DNA from: Pseudoalteromonas rhizosphaerae
GTDB taxonomy: Bacteria; Pseudomonadota; Gammaproteobacteria; Enterobacterales; Alteromonadaceae
DNA length: 64,000 nucleotides
Assembly (NCBI RefSeq): GCF_902498845.1
Contig: NZ_CABVLM010000003.1
Location: forward strand, 248,001-312,000
Reading direction: 5' to 3'
Part shown: positions 44,624 to 53,729 of the stretch, in pieces
Layout of the letters: each line of letters opens with the position of its first letter
How positions within the stretch are numbered: position 1 is the first letter of the stretch
The notes under the pieces: generated by a model
Database searches by the model: none
What the model saw: the letters and a program-made list of their open reading frames with translations, nothing else
What the model was told of the DNA's origin: nothing
Made by a program: the position numbers and the translations under genes

Positions 44624-45937
44624 ATGAGTTTAATTAACGAAACCCATGATATAAATTTAACTAGCTGGGTTGCCTCAGCGAACGTTGCAAATTGTGACTT
44701 CCCAATTCAAAACCTACCATTTGCAGAAGTACGTCGTAAGAACTCTGACGAAGCTTTTCGTGGTGCCGTTGCCATTGGCGACCAAGTTATCGACCTTGCC
44801 AAAGTAAACGAGTTAGCTATTTTCTCAGGCGATGCACAAACAGCCATAGCAGCAGCAAGCCAAGCTACATTAAATGAATTTATGGGTCTTGGTCAGCAAT
44901 ATTGGTCAGCGCTACGTTTAGCATTATCTAAAGCATTACGCGAAGGCGCCGCTGAACAAGCTAAGTTAAGCGACGCATTAATTGCCCAGGCGGACATTGA
45001 GTTTGCATTGCCCTGTCGTATTGGCGATTACACTGACTTTTACACATCTATCTATCATGCAACAGCAGTCGGTAGCTTATTCCGTCCTGACAACCCGTTA
45101 CTGCCTAACTATAAATGGGTACCCATTGGTTACCATGGCCGTTCTTCATCAATTGATGTGTCAGGTCAAACCTTTCATCGCCCAAATGGTCAAACTAAGG
45201 CGCCAGACGCTGAAGTACCATCGCTTGGTCCGTGTAAACGTTTAGATTATGAGTTAGAGCTAGGCATTTATTTAGGTAAAGGTAATGAATTAGGTGATGC
45301 CATTGCTATCGAAAACGCTGAAAACCATGTATTTGGTTTTTGTGTATTCAATGACTGGTCAGCACGTGATTTACAGGCATGGGAATACCAACCATTAGGT
45401 CCATTCCTTGCGAAAAACTTTGCTTCAACTGTATCACCATGGATTGTAACCACCGAAGCATTAGCACCTTACAAAACATCGTGGACTCGTGATGAAAATG
45501 ACCCTCAGCCACTAGATTATTTAGAATCAAGCCAAAACCGTGAGCTTGGCGCCTTTGATATAAAAATGGACGTGCAAATTGAGACCGCTAAAATGCGTGA
45601 ACAAGGTGCTGCACCTTCATTAGTATCTAAATCAAGTTTCAAACATTCATACTGGACAGTGGCACAAATGGTGACTCATCACACAGTAAATGGTTGTAAC
45701 TTTATGCCAGGTGATATGCTGGGTTCAGGTACGCAATCAGGTCCAACTCATGAAGAAGCCGGTTCATTACTTGAACTGTCTCGTGGTGGTAAAGAAAAAA
45801 TCACCCTTAATAATGGTGAGCAGCGCAGCTTTTTAGAAGATGGCGACAACGTTATTATGCGTGGTTGGTGTGAAAAAGCCGGTTTTGCTCGTATCGGTTT
45901 TGGCTGCGTAGAAGGAACGGTTCTTCCTGCTAAGTAA
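44624..45937 (+). CDS. fahA: Fumarylacetoacetase
   Basis: Last enzyme of tyrosine catabolism, 437 residues, that hydrolyses fumarylacetoacetate to fumarate and acetoacetate. It has the N-terminal SH3-like domain and the C-terminal FAH beta-roll with metal ligands in DYTDFYTSIYHA, LDYELELGIYLG and FGFCVFNDWSARDLQAWEY. The active-site loop YHGRSSSI is also present. AAAGGAAATG precedes the ATG. It ends at a strong terminator. The two enzymes between Hpd and FahA in the pathway (HmgA, MaiA) are not in this window. Confidence 0.97.
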   Translation: MSLINETHDINLTSWVASANVANCDFPIQNLPFAEVRRKNSDEAFRGAVAIGDQVIDLAKVNELAIFSGDAQTAIAAASQATLNEFMGLGQQYWSALRLALSKALREGAAEQAKLSDALIAQADIEFALPCRIGDYTDFYTSIYHATAVGSLFRPDNPLLPNYKWVPIGYHGRSSSIDVSGQTFHRPNGQTKAPDAEVPSLGPCKRLDYELELGIYLGKGNELGDAIAIENAENHVFGFCVFNDWSARDLQAWEYQPLGPFLAKNFASTVSPWIVTTEALAPYKTSWTRDENDPQPLDYLESSQNRELGAFDIKMDVQIETAKMREQGAAPSLVSKSSFKHSYWTVAQMVTHHTVNGCNFMPGDMLGSGTQSGPTHEEAGSLLELSRGGKEKITLNNGEQRSFLEDGDNVIMRGWCEKAGFARIGFGCVEGTVLPAK

Positions 45938-45972
45938 CTAAGTTGTAAACATTTATTAAATGTATTTATTAT

Positions 45973-45999
45973 AAGGAGGCGACCAACGCCTCCTTTTTT
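45973..45999 (+). terminator. Rho-independent terminator of fahA
   Basis: AAGGAGGC pairs with GCCTCCTT around a 7-nt loop and runs into seven T, 36 bp after the stop. Confidence 0.94.
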
Positions 46000-46079
46000 A
46001 AGATTAATTACAATTTTTTACTGGCTTTTTCAGCTCAGATTGCTATCTTAATCCGGTTAATAGCCAGTGTTTATAAGCC

Positions 46080-47237
46080 ATGTCAGCATTTATTAAGTCT
46101 TTTTATCACAAATTATTCCCAGCTAGACAGCTGTTGATCCGCCAAAATGGTGAGGTTAAACATGTGATATTAGCACCTTGGTTACAAATATCAGCTGTAG
46201 CGATTATTTTAATTGCTTTAGTATGGTTGGCTGTTTCGACCCTGCGAATATACTCTCAAACCAACAAGATTTCCGACATCGAACAAAGCCAATTATCAAA
46301 ACAACAACAGTGGCAGCAACAAAGTAAAGAACAACAAGCACAATACGATAAACAGTTAGCCCAGCTTGCGGTGCTTGAGCAAAAGCATGCTTTACTGCAG
46401 AGTATGATCGATTCTTTACCTGAGTCGATGAGCAATCCCACACTGCCAGCAGCGCCGCCAGAAGGTGAACTCGGTGAGCAACAAGAAGAGTTCCACGAAC
46501 CATTAGTTGATGAAAACCCTAACAACGCACACACTCTTTCACTCTCTGACTCTGTTAATATCGAGCAACGTTTTGCACTACTCGATAGCCAATACCAACA
46601 CAGCTTTTTACAAATAGAGCAACAAATAGAACGCCGCCAGCACGATATTTTAGCGATGCTCAAAGGTGCAGGACTTGATACCGCCTTGGCGCGTCGTCTA
46701 GATGGTGATATGACAGAAACCGCGCAAGGTGGTCCGCTGGATTTATTTGATGAATCAAAGATCCCAGCTGAATTTTTAGTCATCGCAGATAAACTATTGG
46801 CGTTGAATAAGCTTGAAAATTTACTCAGTGAATTACCGCAAACTCTGCCTGCAGCAAATTACTATATTTCGAGTAGTTTTGGCCTGCGTAAAGATCCAGT
46901 GAATAACCGTCATGCTTATCATAAAGGTGTTGATTTAGCAGGTTGGCATAAAACCGAAATATTCGCCCCCGCTGATGGCACTGTATTACGCGCAGGACGC
47001 AACGGTGGTTATGGTAATTTTATCGAACTGCAACATAAAAACGGCTTTGTAACTCGGTTTGGTCACTTAAATAAAATCAACGTTAAAAAAGGCCAAACGG
47101 TAACCAAAAATGATGTTATCGGATTAATGGGCAGCACTGGCAGAAGTACTGGCACTCACCTACACTATGAAGTATTACTTAACGACAAACATGTCAATCC
47201 AGTCAAAATTACAAAGGCGCTTTCTCGTGTTCGGTAA
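46080..47237 (+). CDS. Membrane-anchored M23 (LytM) peptidoglycan peptidase
   Basis: Bitopic protein of 385 residues: a short cytoplasmic start, one membrane helix at about 33-53, a Gln-rich coiled coil (60-110), a Pro/Glu-rich linker (115-150), a second helical part (160-255) and a C-terminal LytM domain. Zinc ligands are H281 and D285 (HKGVD) and H362 in the GTHLHYEV motif (H360, H362), so the domain should be an active DD-endopeptidase, unlike degenerate EnvC/NlpD forms. The bactofilin gene starts inside its 3' end, which suggests the two act together in shaping the wall, as M23-bactofilin pairs do in other bacteria. Confidence 0.9.
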   Translation: MSAFIKSFYHKLFPARQLLIRQNGEVKHVILAPWLQISAVAIILIALVWLAVSTLRIYSQTNKISDIEQSQLSKQQQWQQQSKEQQAQYDKQLAQLAVLEQKHALLQSMIDSLPESMSNPTLPAAPPEGELGEQQEEFHEPLVDENPNNAHTLSLSDSVNIEQRFALLDSQYQHSFLQIEQQIERRQHDILAMLKGAGLDTALARRLDGDMTETAQGGPLDLFDESKIPAEFLVIADKLLALNKLENLLSELPQTLPAANYYISSSFGLRKDPVNNRHAYHKGVDLAGWHKTEIFAPADGTVLRAGRNGGYGNFIELQHKNGFVTRFGHLNKINVKKGQTVTKNDVIGLMGSTGRSTGTHLHYEVLLNDKHVNPVKITKALSRVR

Positions 47238-47718
47238 AAAAAAATCAACAGTAAGTAGTTCTGCAAATTCTCAACTAAAAAGAACTAGCCACACTCCTTC
47301 GATCATTTCTGAAGATGTTCGCTTAACGGGCAGCCTAGTGAGTCAAGGTGAAGTACAGCTTGATGGTCGCATAGATGGTGATGTTCGTGTTAACCATTTA
47401 GTTATTGGTAATACCGGTTGTGTTGAAGGCTCAGTGGTCGCTGAAAGCGTGATTGTAAAAGGTAAAGTAATCGGCTCACTCAACGCCAGCAAAGTAGTTA
47501 TTGAACGTTCAGCGCAAGTGCACGGGGATGTTTATCAAGATACTTTAAGTATTGATGCTGGTGCAATTATTGAAGGTAACTTAAAACAACGCCATGAAGC
47601 TGAAACGGTTGAATTAATTACCAATAACGCAGAATCAAAGCCGGAGCTTACATCTGCGCTCAGTGAAGGTGATAATGACTTGTCGTTTTTCAACAAACAA
47701 GCCGCAGAGAAAAAATAA
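47227..47718 (+). CDS. Bactofilin cytoskeletal protein
   Basis: Polymer-forming bactofilin (DUF583) of 163 residues with a right-handed beta-helix core of repeated strands (GSLVSQGEVQLDGRIDG, GCVEGSVVAESVIVKGK, IGSLNASKVVIERSA, VHGDVYQDTLSIDAG). I choose the GTG at 47227, because translation then begins M-FGKKKS, the usual bactofilin N-terminus, with AAAGG upstream. An ATG at 47191 would add 12 residues and extend the overlap. It overlaps the M23 peptidase gene by 11 bases. It probably forms a membrane-bound scaffold that places the peptidase. Confidence 0.9.
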   Translation: MFGKKKSTVSSSANSQLKRTSHTPSIISEDVRLTGSLVSQGEVQLDGRIDGDVRVNHLVIGNTGCVEGSVVAESVIVKGKVIGSLNASKVVIERSAQVHGDVYQDTLSIDAGAIIEGNLKQRHEAETVELITNNAESKPELTSALSEGDNDLSFFNKQAAEKK

Positions 47719-47734
47719 TCGCTTTATTTTTCTT

Positions 47735-48208
47735 TTACTTTTTCTTAGTAACGTACATCGTAATATCAGCAGTGAAGACCAATTCACTGCGAGTATTGTA
47801 AAGCTTCACTGGCACCACTAAATCCTCTTTATCTAGCCATTGTCTTGGCATTGCAATTTCTGCCACAGCTGTGACATCAGTATCAACCTTCGCTAAGTAC
47901 TGCACCGTCATTCCTTTAGGGATCCAGCGATGAGTTTTATACGGCACGGTAGCATCAACCATCACACCGGCACATAACTCAGCTAAATTACATTGCGCAA
48001 TAGCATGGATAGTCCCAATATGATTGTGCACACTCCGTCGGTTTTTAACCATTGCGCTGCAATGTCCGTCACGTAAATCTAAAACAGTGGGTTTCATTGA
48101 GCCAAAATAAGGGGCTTTAAAACACACGACTTTAGTAAATAACCAATTGCCAAATGGTAGACGCTTAAAACTATGCCATGCTGTTAAAACTGCAGATTTA
48201 TTACTCAT
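47735..48208 (-). CDS. DUF4442 hot-dog-fold protein
   Basis: A 157-residue protein of the DUF4442/YiiD-like thioesterase group. It shows an N-terminal helix (SFKRLPFGNWLFTKVVCFKAPYFGS), the central helix motif VHNHIGTIHAIAQCNLAELCAGVM and the strands GMTVQYLAKVDTDVTAVAEI. A hot-dog acyl-thioesterase activity is likely from the fold, but no substrate is known. It is convergent with the bactofilin gene (16 bp apart) and stands alone. Confidence 0.8.
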   Translation of the reverse strand: MSNKSAVLTAWHSFKRLPFGNWLFTKVVCFKAPYFGSMKPTVLDLRDGHCSAMVKNRRSVHNHIGTIHAIAQCNLAELCAGVMVDATVPYKTHRWIPKGMTVQYLAKVDTDVTAVAEIAMPRQWLDKEDLVVPVKLYNTRSELVFTADITMYVTKKK

Positions 48209-48372
48209 TATTATTTTCCATTGAATGTCGCTATTGCAAAATTAGCACATCAGACCAGTTAGCAAAAGTGCATTTATACTTATAATCTTACTAGCTATAT
48301 TCTTATAGATGGGTCATATGCCCTTTCTTTTTTATCTTTGCAGACCTAAAATACGCGGCAAAAGGAGCACTC

Positions 48373-49566
48373 ATGCCAACAACCGATCGCCGCAATCATC
48401 TTAGTGTTATTTTAATTCTCGCTCTTCTGGTTATATTCTGCCCATTAGCGATTGATATTTACTTACCCGCATTTCCTGATATAGCGCAAGCATTGGCTAT
48501 TGATGAGCAGCAAGTGCAACTTACCGTCGCTATTTTTATGCTGACGGTTGGCTTAGGTCAGCTTATAGCAGGTCCTTTAGCCGACAAGTTTGGCCGCCGT
48601 CCAGTCGCACTATTTGGCATCACACTGTATGGATTTGCTGGGATGTTGGCTTTTTTAGCGCCTAATTTTAGCATTCTGATGCTTGCGCGTGCACTACAAG
48701 GTTTTGGGGCTTGTGCCACTTTTGTGGTTGCATTTGCGATTGTTCGTGATACCTACGGCAGTGCTAAAAGCGGCCAAATGATCACTTACCTAAATGGTAT
48801 TGTGTGTTTTATTCCCGCGTTAGCGCCTATTTTAGGCGCTTGGCTGACTGTGCAATTTGGCTGGCGGATAAACTTTTTATTTTTGGCGGGGTTTGCTTGT
48901 GTTGGACTAATGATCACTGCCATATATTTTAAAGAAACACGCCCTGCGGATAGCCACTATGAGGGCCACATACTCGATTTACGTCGTTTTATACCAATCA
49001 TTAGCACGCCTATTTTTCTTTTTAATAGCCTAATTTGTATGGTGGCAATGTCGGCTATTTTAGCTTTTGTAACATTAGCACCTGGATGGATCATGACCGA
49101 GTTAGGTGGATCGGTCAGCGATTTTACTTTTTGGTTTACTCTCAATGCCATTGTTAGCATTGTAGCCAGCTTTATTGCACCATTGTATATCAAACGCCAT
49201 AGTCAAAAAGCGTTACGCATAGGTATGAGTTTATTAATTTTCTCTGGTGTACTGATTTTAATTCTCGGCCAGTTTAAAAGTGCCTTTGCTTTTATGCTAC
49301 CAGTGTTGATTGCTGCGCTAGGCTTTGCACTTAGCTTAGGCTCAGCGGCTGGAATGGCATTGTCACATTTTGCTAAACAAGCAGGTACTGCATCTGCGTT
49401 AATCGGTTTAATGCAAATGAGCGGCGCTGGAGCATTGGTTATGCTCACCCAAGTGCTCCCTTTCAATGCGCCCGAGTTTATTGCTTTTCACTTATTATTA
49501 TTGCTGCCACTGTGGGTTATACTGCTCAGTAATAAAGCACATGCTTATCACCCTAAAAACACATAA
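48373..49566 (+). CDS. Bcr/CflA-family MFS drug efflux transporter
   Basis: Inner-membrane exporter of 397 residues with 12 membrane segments. The family signatures are AIDIYLPAFPDIAQAL after helix 1, GQLIAGPLADKFGRRPVALFG (motif A, residues about 56-76) and ALQGFGACATFVVAFAIVRD (motif B/C region). Members export drugs such as bicyclomycin and chloramphenicol, or metabolites; the substrate here is unknown. The next gene, a LysE-type exporter, starts five bases after the stop, so the two form an operon. Confidence 0.92.
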   Translation: MPTTDRRNHLSVILILALLVIFCPLAIDIYLPAFPDIAQALAIDEQQVQLTVAIFMLTVGLGQLIAGPLADKFGRRPVALFGITLYGFAGMLAFLAPNFSILMLARALQGFGACATFVVAFAIVRDTYGSAKSGQMITYLNGIVCFIPALAPILGAWLTVQFGWRINFLFLAGFACVGLMITAIYFKETRPADSHYEGHILDLRRFIPIISTPIFLFNSLICMVAMSAILAFVTLAPGWIMTELGGSVSDFTFWFTLNAIVSIVASFIAPLYIKRHSQKALRIGMSLLIFSGVLILILGQFKSAFAFMLPVLIAALGFALSLGSAAGMALSHFAKQAGTASALIGLMQMSGAGALVMLTQVLPFNAPEFIAFHLLLLLPLWVILLSNKAHAYHPKNT

Positions 49567-49571
49567 AAACA

Positions 49572-50207
49572 ATGATCAATTTTGAATTTTTACTGTCATT
49601 TTTAGCCGCCAGTTTTTTAATCGCTGTTGCACCAGGTCCTTCCAATGCTTTTTTAATGGCGCAAACTTTTGCCAATGGCCGCGTAGCAGGCTTACAAAGC
49701 GCATTTGGTTTTGCTTTAGGCGGAGTGGCGCATACTTTATTTGCCGTTGTCGGTCTTACGGCTATCCTTAAAGCCTCAGAAGTGGCTTATACCAGCGTAC
49801 AATACGCTGGTGCTGCCTACTTATGTTATTTAGGTGTAATGATGTTTAAAAGCACATTTATCCAGTCAGAGTGCAGTAGCGAAGATAAACCCCATGTAAG
49901 CACCAAGAAAAAAACTAATGTTATGTTTCAGGCTATGATGACTGAAGTGCTCAACCCTAAAGTAGCGTTATTTTTTATTGCGTTTATTCCGCAGTTTGTT
50001 GATCCAACCCTGTCATCATCAACTACATTTCAATTAGCTTTCTTTGGCTTACTGTATCCACTTTTTGCGTTTCCGATTGACTGCACGTATATTTACTTTG
50101 GCGATAAAATTGCAGGCTACTTTCGAGAGCACCCGCAAAGCCAAATTTGGATTGATCGTATAACAGGTGTAGTATTTGTAGTTCTTGCGGTTAATCTACT
50201 CATCTAA
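49572..50207 (+). CDS. LysE/RhtB-family amino acid exporter
   Basis: Six-helix inner-membrane protein of 211 residues. It has the family pattern [32 protein letters not shown] near 20-51, [11 protein letters not shown], and [17 protein letters not shown]. Related proteins export lysine, homoserine or threonine. It directly follows the Bcr/CflA transporter gene and precedes mgsA by 17 bp, with a run of 12 A around 50207-50217 between them. Confidence 0.9.
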   Translation: MINFEFLLSFLAASFLIAVAPGPSNAFLMAQTFANGRVAGLQSAFGFALGGVAHTLFAVVGLTAILKASEVAYTSVQYAGAAYLCYLGVMMFKSTFIQSECSSEDKPHVSTKKKTNVMFQAMMTEVLNPKVALFFIAFIPQFVDPTLSSSTTFQLAFFGLLYPLFAFPIDCTYIYFGDKIAGYFREHPQSQIWIDRITGVVFVVLAVNLLI

Positions 50208-50224
50208 AAAAAAAAAGAGTCAAC

Positions 50225-50689
50225 ATGGAACAAAAACAGCAAACCCTTCCAGCGCAAAAAAATATTGCTTTAGTTGCACACGATGGTAAAAAAGCAGCCT
50301 TGCTAGCCTGGTGTAATAAACATCGCGATAACCTCAGTAAGCACACATTGTATGGCACAGGCACCACAGGTCATTTAATTGAGCGAAATACTGGACTTGA
50401 AGTTATCAAACTACTTAGTGGCCCTATGGGGGGCGATCAGCAGTTAGGCGCTAAAATTGCGGAGCATGAAATTCATGTGTTGATTTTCTTTTGGGACCCC
50501 CTTGCATCTCAACCTCATGATCCGGATGTTAAAGCATTATTACGCTTAGCTGCGGTATGGAATATTCCAGTGGCGTGTAATGAAGTCAGCGCAGATATGA
50601 TTTTAAGCTCGCCTTTGATGCATAACGAGCTTGAACGGTCATTGCCAGATTACGAGAAATACCTCGCAACCCGACAAGTAATTCTATAA
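50225..50689 (+). CDS. mgsA: Methylglyoxal synthase
   Basis: Converts dihydroxyacetone phosphate to methylglyoxal and phosphate, a bypass that relieves sugar-phosphate stress. The 154 residues carry every key residue at the E. coli numbering: H19, D20, D71 ([11 protein letters not shown]), D91, H98 and D101. GTGTTGH is the phosphate-binding loop. It is the last of three closely spaced plus-strand genes and converges with yegD, with only seven bases between the stops. Confidence 0.96.
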   Translation: MEQKQQTLPAQKNIALVAHDGKKAALLAWCNKHRDNLSKHTLYGTGTTGHLIERNTGLEVIKLLSGPMGGDQQLGAKIAEHEIHVLIFFWDPLASQPHDPDVKALLRLAAVWNIPVACNEVSADMILSSPLMHNELERSLPDYEKYLATRQVIL

Positions 50690-50696
50690 GCACCCT

Positions 50697-52064
50697 TTAA
50701 CGATAAAGCATACTTGCCCATTTAGTGAGTCCGGCGGTTACACTACCAAAGTGATCGCCGTTTACCATTTTAATATCACCTAAGTGCTCAACTAATGCAG
50801 CTTTTATTAGTGGCGATTGCGCGCTGCCACCGGTAAGGTAAATCACATCAGGAACGGTCCCTGCATCTTTAATCGCTTGTTTTGCTAAACTTACTATTTG
50901 CATAATCGAATCATCAACCGCCACAGCTAAATCAGCTCGTGATAGCACTTTATGTAATTGCGGTGCTAAAAACCCTAATTCACAGTCATACTCAGTCACT
51001 GACGAAAGCGCAATTTTTGCCGCCTCCCCTTGCTGTACCAGCTGATGACCTTGCTTATTTTGCTGCAAATCGATCAGTCGTTGAAATAACTCAGGTGCTT
51101 GTACTTCACGTAACTGCGTAAGTAATTCTCGATGATGGCTTTGACTATAAAACTGGCTTTGTAAGTTCACATCGTTAATTTTACATGCTTGCCAAAATGC
51201 TTGATTAGGCAGTGGTAAACCTGATTTAAACTGACTGCCTAAACCAAGCAATGGCATTAATGCGTGATAGCTTAAAGCAATGTCTAAATCATTACCGCCA
51301 ACACGTTTACCTGTATGCGCTAAAAAGTCATGATCTCGGTCACTACTATCACGAAAGCTAGGTCCCATTTGCACAAATGAGCAGTCACTGGTACCACCAC
51401 CAATATCAATAACCAATACTTTTTGATCGTGATTTAAGTCACTTTCATAATCAATTCCCGCTGCGAGTGGTTCATATAAAAAAGCCACATCTTTAAAGCC
51501 AGCTCGTTTTGCTGCACGCTCTAAAATACCAATTGCTTGTTGGTTTGATTGCTCTCCACCCACGGCTTGGAAATTTACCGGGCGGCCAATAACCGTTTGT
51601 GTTAACTCTTTTTGTAGTGATGTTTCAGCACGCTGTTTGATTTTTAAAATCATCGCGGTGGCAATATCTTCAAAGAAGTTGATTTGCCCTTGCTTTAAAC
51701 CTATTGCGCCAAAAAACGATTTAGGGGATTTAACAAAATAGCCTTCTTCAGGAAATTGCACATATTCGTTAATTGCTTCACGGCCAATAAAAAGACTTTC
51801 ATCACCGGGGGCTAGATCTAAGTCAGACTTGATCCGCACCATACTATTGAGCAGGGCTTGGCGCTGGGTTTTAAAATCAGTTTCATAATTTGTACCTGTT
51901 AGATGCTGAGCAACAAAATCGACAACTAAAGCACTGTGATGTGTGTATAAGGTTGAAGGGAGGTAAAACTTACCTTGCTCTAGGGGCACCAGCTCAACAG
52001 TATTTTTAGCATTCATTACACCCATTGCGCAATTAGAACTACCATAATCAAAACCAACTACCAT
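50697..52064 (-). CDS. yegD: Hsp70-like ATPase YegD
   Basis: A 455-residue protein with an Hsp70-type actin-fold ATPase domain and no DnaK-like substrate-binding domain, matching YegD of E. coli in length. Phosphate loops are VGFDYGSSNCAMG at the N-terminus and VLVIDIGGGTSDCSFVQ in the middle; the adenosine loop is IYLTGGSAQSPLI near the C-terminus. ATP binding is very likely. The role is unknown even in E. coli, where it is called a putative chaperone. Confidence 0.92.
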   Translation of the reverse strand: MVVGFDYGSSNCAMGVMNAKNTVELVPLEQGKFYLPSTLYTHHSALVVDFVAQHLTGTNYETDFKTQRQALLNSMVRIKSDLDLAPGDESLFIGREAINEYVQFPEEGYFVKSPKSFFGAIGLKQGQINFFEDIATAMILKIKQRAETSLQKELTQTVIGRPVNFQAVGGEQSNQQAIGILERAAKRAGFKDVAFLYEPLAAGIDYESDLNHDQKVLVIDIGGGTSDCSFVQMGPSFRDSSDRDHDFLAHTGKRVGGNDLDIALSYHALMPLLGLGSQFKSGLPLPNQAFWQACKINDVNLQSQFYSQSHHRELLTQLREVQAPELFQRLIDLQQNKQGHQLVQQGEAAKIALSSVTEYDCELGFLAPQLHKVLSRADLAVAVDDSIMQIVSLAKQAIKDAGTVPDVIYLTGGSAQSPLIKAALVEHLGDIKMVNGDHFGSVTAGLTKWASMLYR

Positions 52065-52128
52065 TACTTCACCACAACTAACATCAAAAGGCCGCGCAAT
52101 TTAGCATACTTACGGCTTTTTTTAAATG

Positions 52129-52977
52129 TTAATCAGGATCGCGTTGACGTAAAAAACTAGCAAACCGTGGTAAACCGTTTTTAGTAAAACCATGGTATCG
52201 GTATGTCACCGTCGCTCCTATTGCGGGTGGATTTTGGCGCTGTGCGTTACTAAAGCCAGTACCAATTGAAAACTCTTTTCCTTGTGGTGTAACTACTTTT
52301 AACGCACCTAGCATGCCAGCAAATTTGCCTTTTCCTGGAAGATGAGCAATGACGACCGCTTCACTATCAAAATAAGGTTTTAACTTTAACAGCGCATCAG
52401 AACGGCCACTTTTATGCATTGCCGAGGCTAAATGCAGCATTACACCTTCACCACCTTGCTGAGTTACTTTATCAAAGTACGCAGATAATGCCTGCTCAGT
52501 GGTAAACTGATACTGCTGTACTGCTTGGATGTGAGGCTTATTTAATGTTTTTACTAAACGTAGATAATTTTCATAGCGTACTGCAAAGGGATTATGTTGA
52601 TCTGGCATGTCAAATATCTGATAGGTGACTTTTTGCCAGTCACTATCCAACGGCTGTAAAGTGCGCACAATACCACTGAGGTCTGCAAAATCACCGCGCT
52701 TGGTCCACAACTCACCGTCTAACCTCAAATTAGGTAAATCAGCAATAAACCAGCCTGGCGCATGAATGGCATTGCCATTACGGGTTATCAACTGTGTTCC
52801 CGTCCAAATCGCACGGACCCCATCAAACTTCTCACTAACGAGATAGTTTTCAATGGCAAGCACTTGATCTTGTTGGTAAACCTTGGCAAGTTGGGCATCT
52901 GCGGTGATCTGTGTATCAGTTGCTAAGCAAGTAAAAGTACTGATCAGCAACCATAATACTGTTAGTCCTTTAAGCAT
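52129..52977 (-). CDS. Exported ATP-dependent DNA ligase (LigE type)
   Basis: Minimal ATP-dependent DNA ligase of 282 residues with a signal peptide (about 1-19, hydrophobic up to FTCLA). The adenylated lysine is K50 in SEKFDGVRA; later motifs are LDGELW (III), GEGVMLH (IV) and LLKLKPY (V), followed by an OB domain (ATVTYRYHGFTKNGLPRF). I start at the ATG at 52977, preceded by AGGAG. Such ligases, found in Haemophilus, Neisseria and Vibrio relatives, are thought to work on DNA in the periplasm, perhaps during uptake. The main replicative ligase would be the NAD-dependent LigA elsewhere. Confidence 0.9.
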   Translation of the reverse strand: MLKGLTVLWLLISTFTCLATDTQITADAQLAKVYQQDQVLAIENYLVSEKFDGVRAIWTGTQLITRNGNAIHAPGWFIADLPNLRLDGELWTKRGDFADLSGIVRTLQPLDSDWQKVTYQIFDMPDQHNPFAVRYENYLRLVKTLNKPHIQAVQQYQFTTEQALSAYFDKVTQQGGEGVMLHLASAMHKSGRSDALLKLKPYFDSEAVVIAHLPGKGKFAGMLGALKVVTPQGKEFSIGTGFSNAQRQNPPAIGATVTYRYHGFTKNGLPRFASFLRQRDPD

Positions 52978-53011
52978 ATCGGTCTCCTTGTTTATCACCA
53001 AGCAGACTAAA

Positions 53012-53668
53012 CTATAGCTTAGTTTGTACCCATTGCCATAGCTGCTGTAAATTATCCATGCGAGAAACAGCTAAACTTAAATCGTGGCCTAGGGTGTGTT
53101 TATTCGGTATTGCAACCACAGGTACGTTTGCATTAGTTGCTGCTGTAACGCCGGTGTGTGTATCTTCAACAGCAATTGCTTGCTCTGCAGAAATCCCTAA
53201 TGTTGTCAGTGCAAGTAAATAAGGGTCTCCCGCAGGTTTTGGATTTTGCACGTCGTCTTTAGTCACTACGCAGTCAAACCATTCATAAAAGCCATAGCCT
53301 TTTAAGATAGGTAACGCCTCATGGCGTGAACTACCCGTCACTAATGCCATCTTAAGATCGCTTTGCTTCACTGCCTCTAATACCTCTTCGGCAAAAGGCA
53401 TTAAAGGAGGTAAATTAGTAGTAACAAATTGCTCGAATGCATCATATTTAGCCTGCGCTAACCACTGCGGTGAAACCGATAAGTTATATTGCTCAACCAC
53501 TTCAATTGCCGCATCTAAGGTCGGTCGACCTGAAAAACGTTGGCAAAAATCATCTTCTTCATAGCGCACGCCAAACGGTGCTAAAACATCATTCCAACAG
53601 TTAAAGTGGACACTTTCTGAATCAACTAAAGTGCCATCCATATCAAATAATACTGCTTTTAATGTCAT
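53012..53668 (-). CDS. HAD-superfamily phosphatase, beta-PGM-like
   Basis: Haloacid-dehalogenase hydrolase of 218 residues. Motif I is FDMDGTLVDSE (D9, D11), motif II is VTGSSRHEA, and motif III/IV is KPAGDPYLLAL...VEDTHTGVTAA. The inserted helical cap after motif I is of the C1 type found in beta-phosphoglucomutase and YqaB-like sugar phosphatases. The likely substrate is a small sugar phosphate. I start at the ATG at 53668 because AAGGA lies six bases upstream; two in-frame ATG codons before it overlap that site. It lies 34 bp from the ligase gene on the same strand. Confidence 0.88.
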   Translation of the reverse strand: MTLKAVLFDMDGTLVDSESVHFNCWNDVLAPFGVRYEEDDFCQRFSGRPTLDAAIEVVEQYNLSVSPQWLAQAKYDAFEQFVTTNLPPLMPFAEEVLEAVKQSDLKMALVTGSSRHEALPILKGYGFYEWFDCVVTKDDVQNPKPAGDPYLLALTTLGISAEQAIAVEDTHTGVTAATNANVPVVAIPNKHTLGHDLSLAVSRMDNLQQLWQWVQTKL

Positions 53669-53693
53669 CCTCATTCCTTTATTTTTCAGCAAC

Positions 53694-53719
53694 AAAAAAG
53701 GCGCTCATAGCACCTTTTT
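53694..53719 (-). terminator. Imperfect hairpin with A/T flanks
   Basis: AAAAAGGCGC and GCACCTTTTT pair with one mismatch around a short loop, between the HAD gene and the small conserved gene, both on the minus strand. It is probably a weak terminator for the latter. Confidence 0.5.
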
Positions 53720-53729
53720 GGTTTAATAC

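Noticed and set aside
50205-50220. Poly-A run between the LysE-type gene and mgsA as a terminator
   Set aside because: There is no hairpin next to it and the run is A, not T, on the coding strand; it is more likely part of the mgsA leader.
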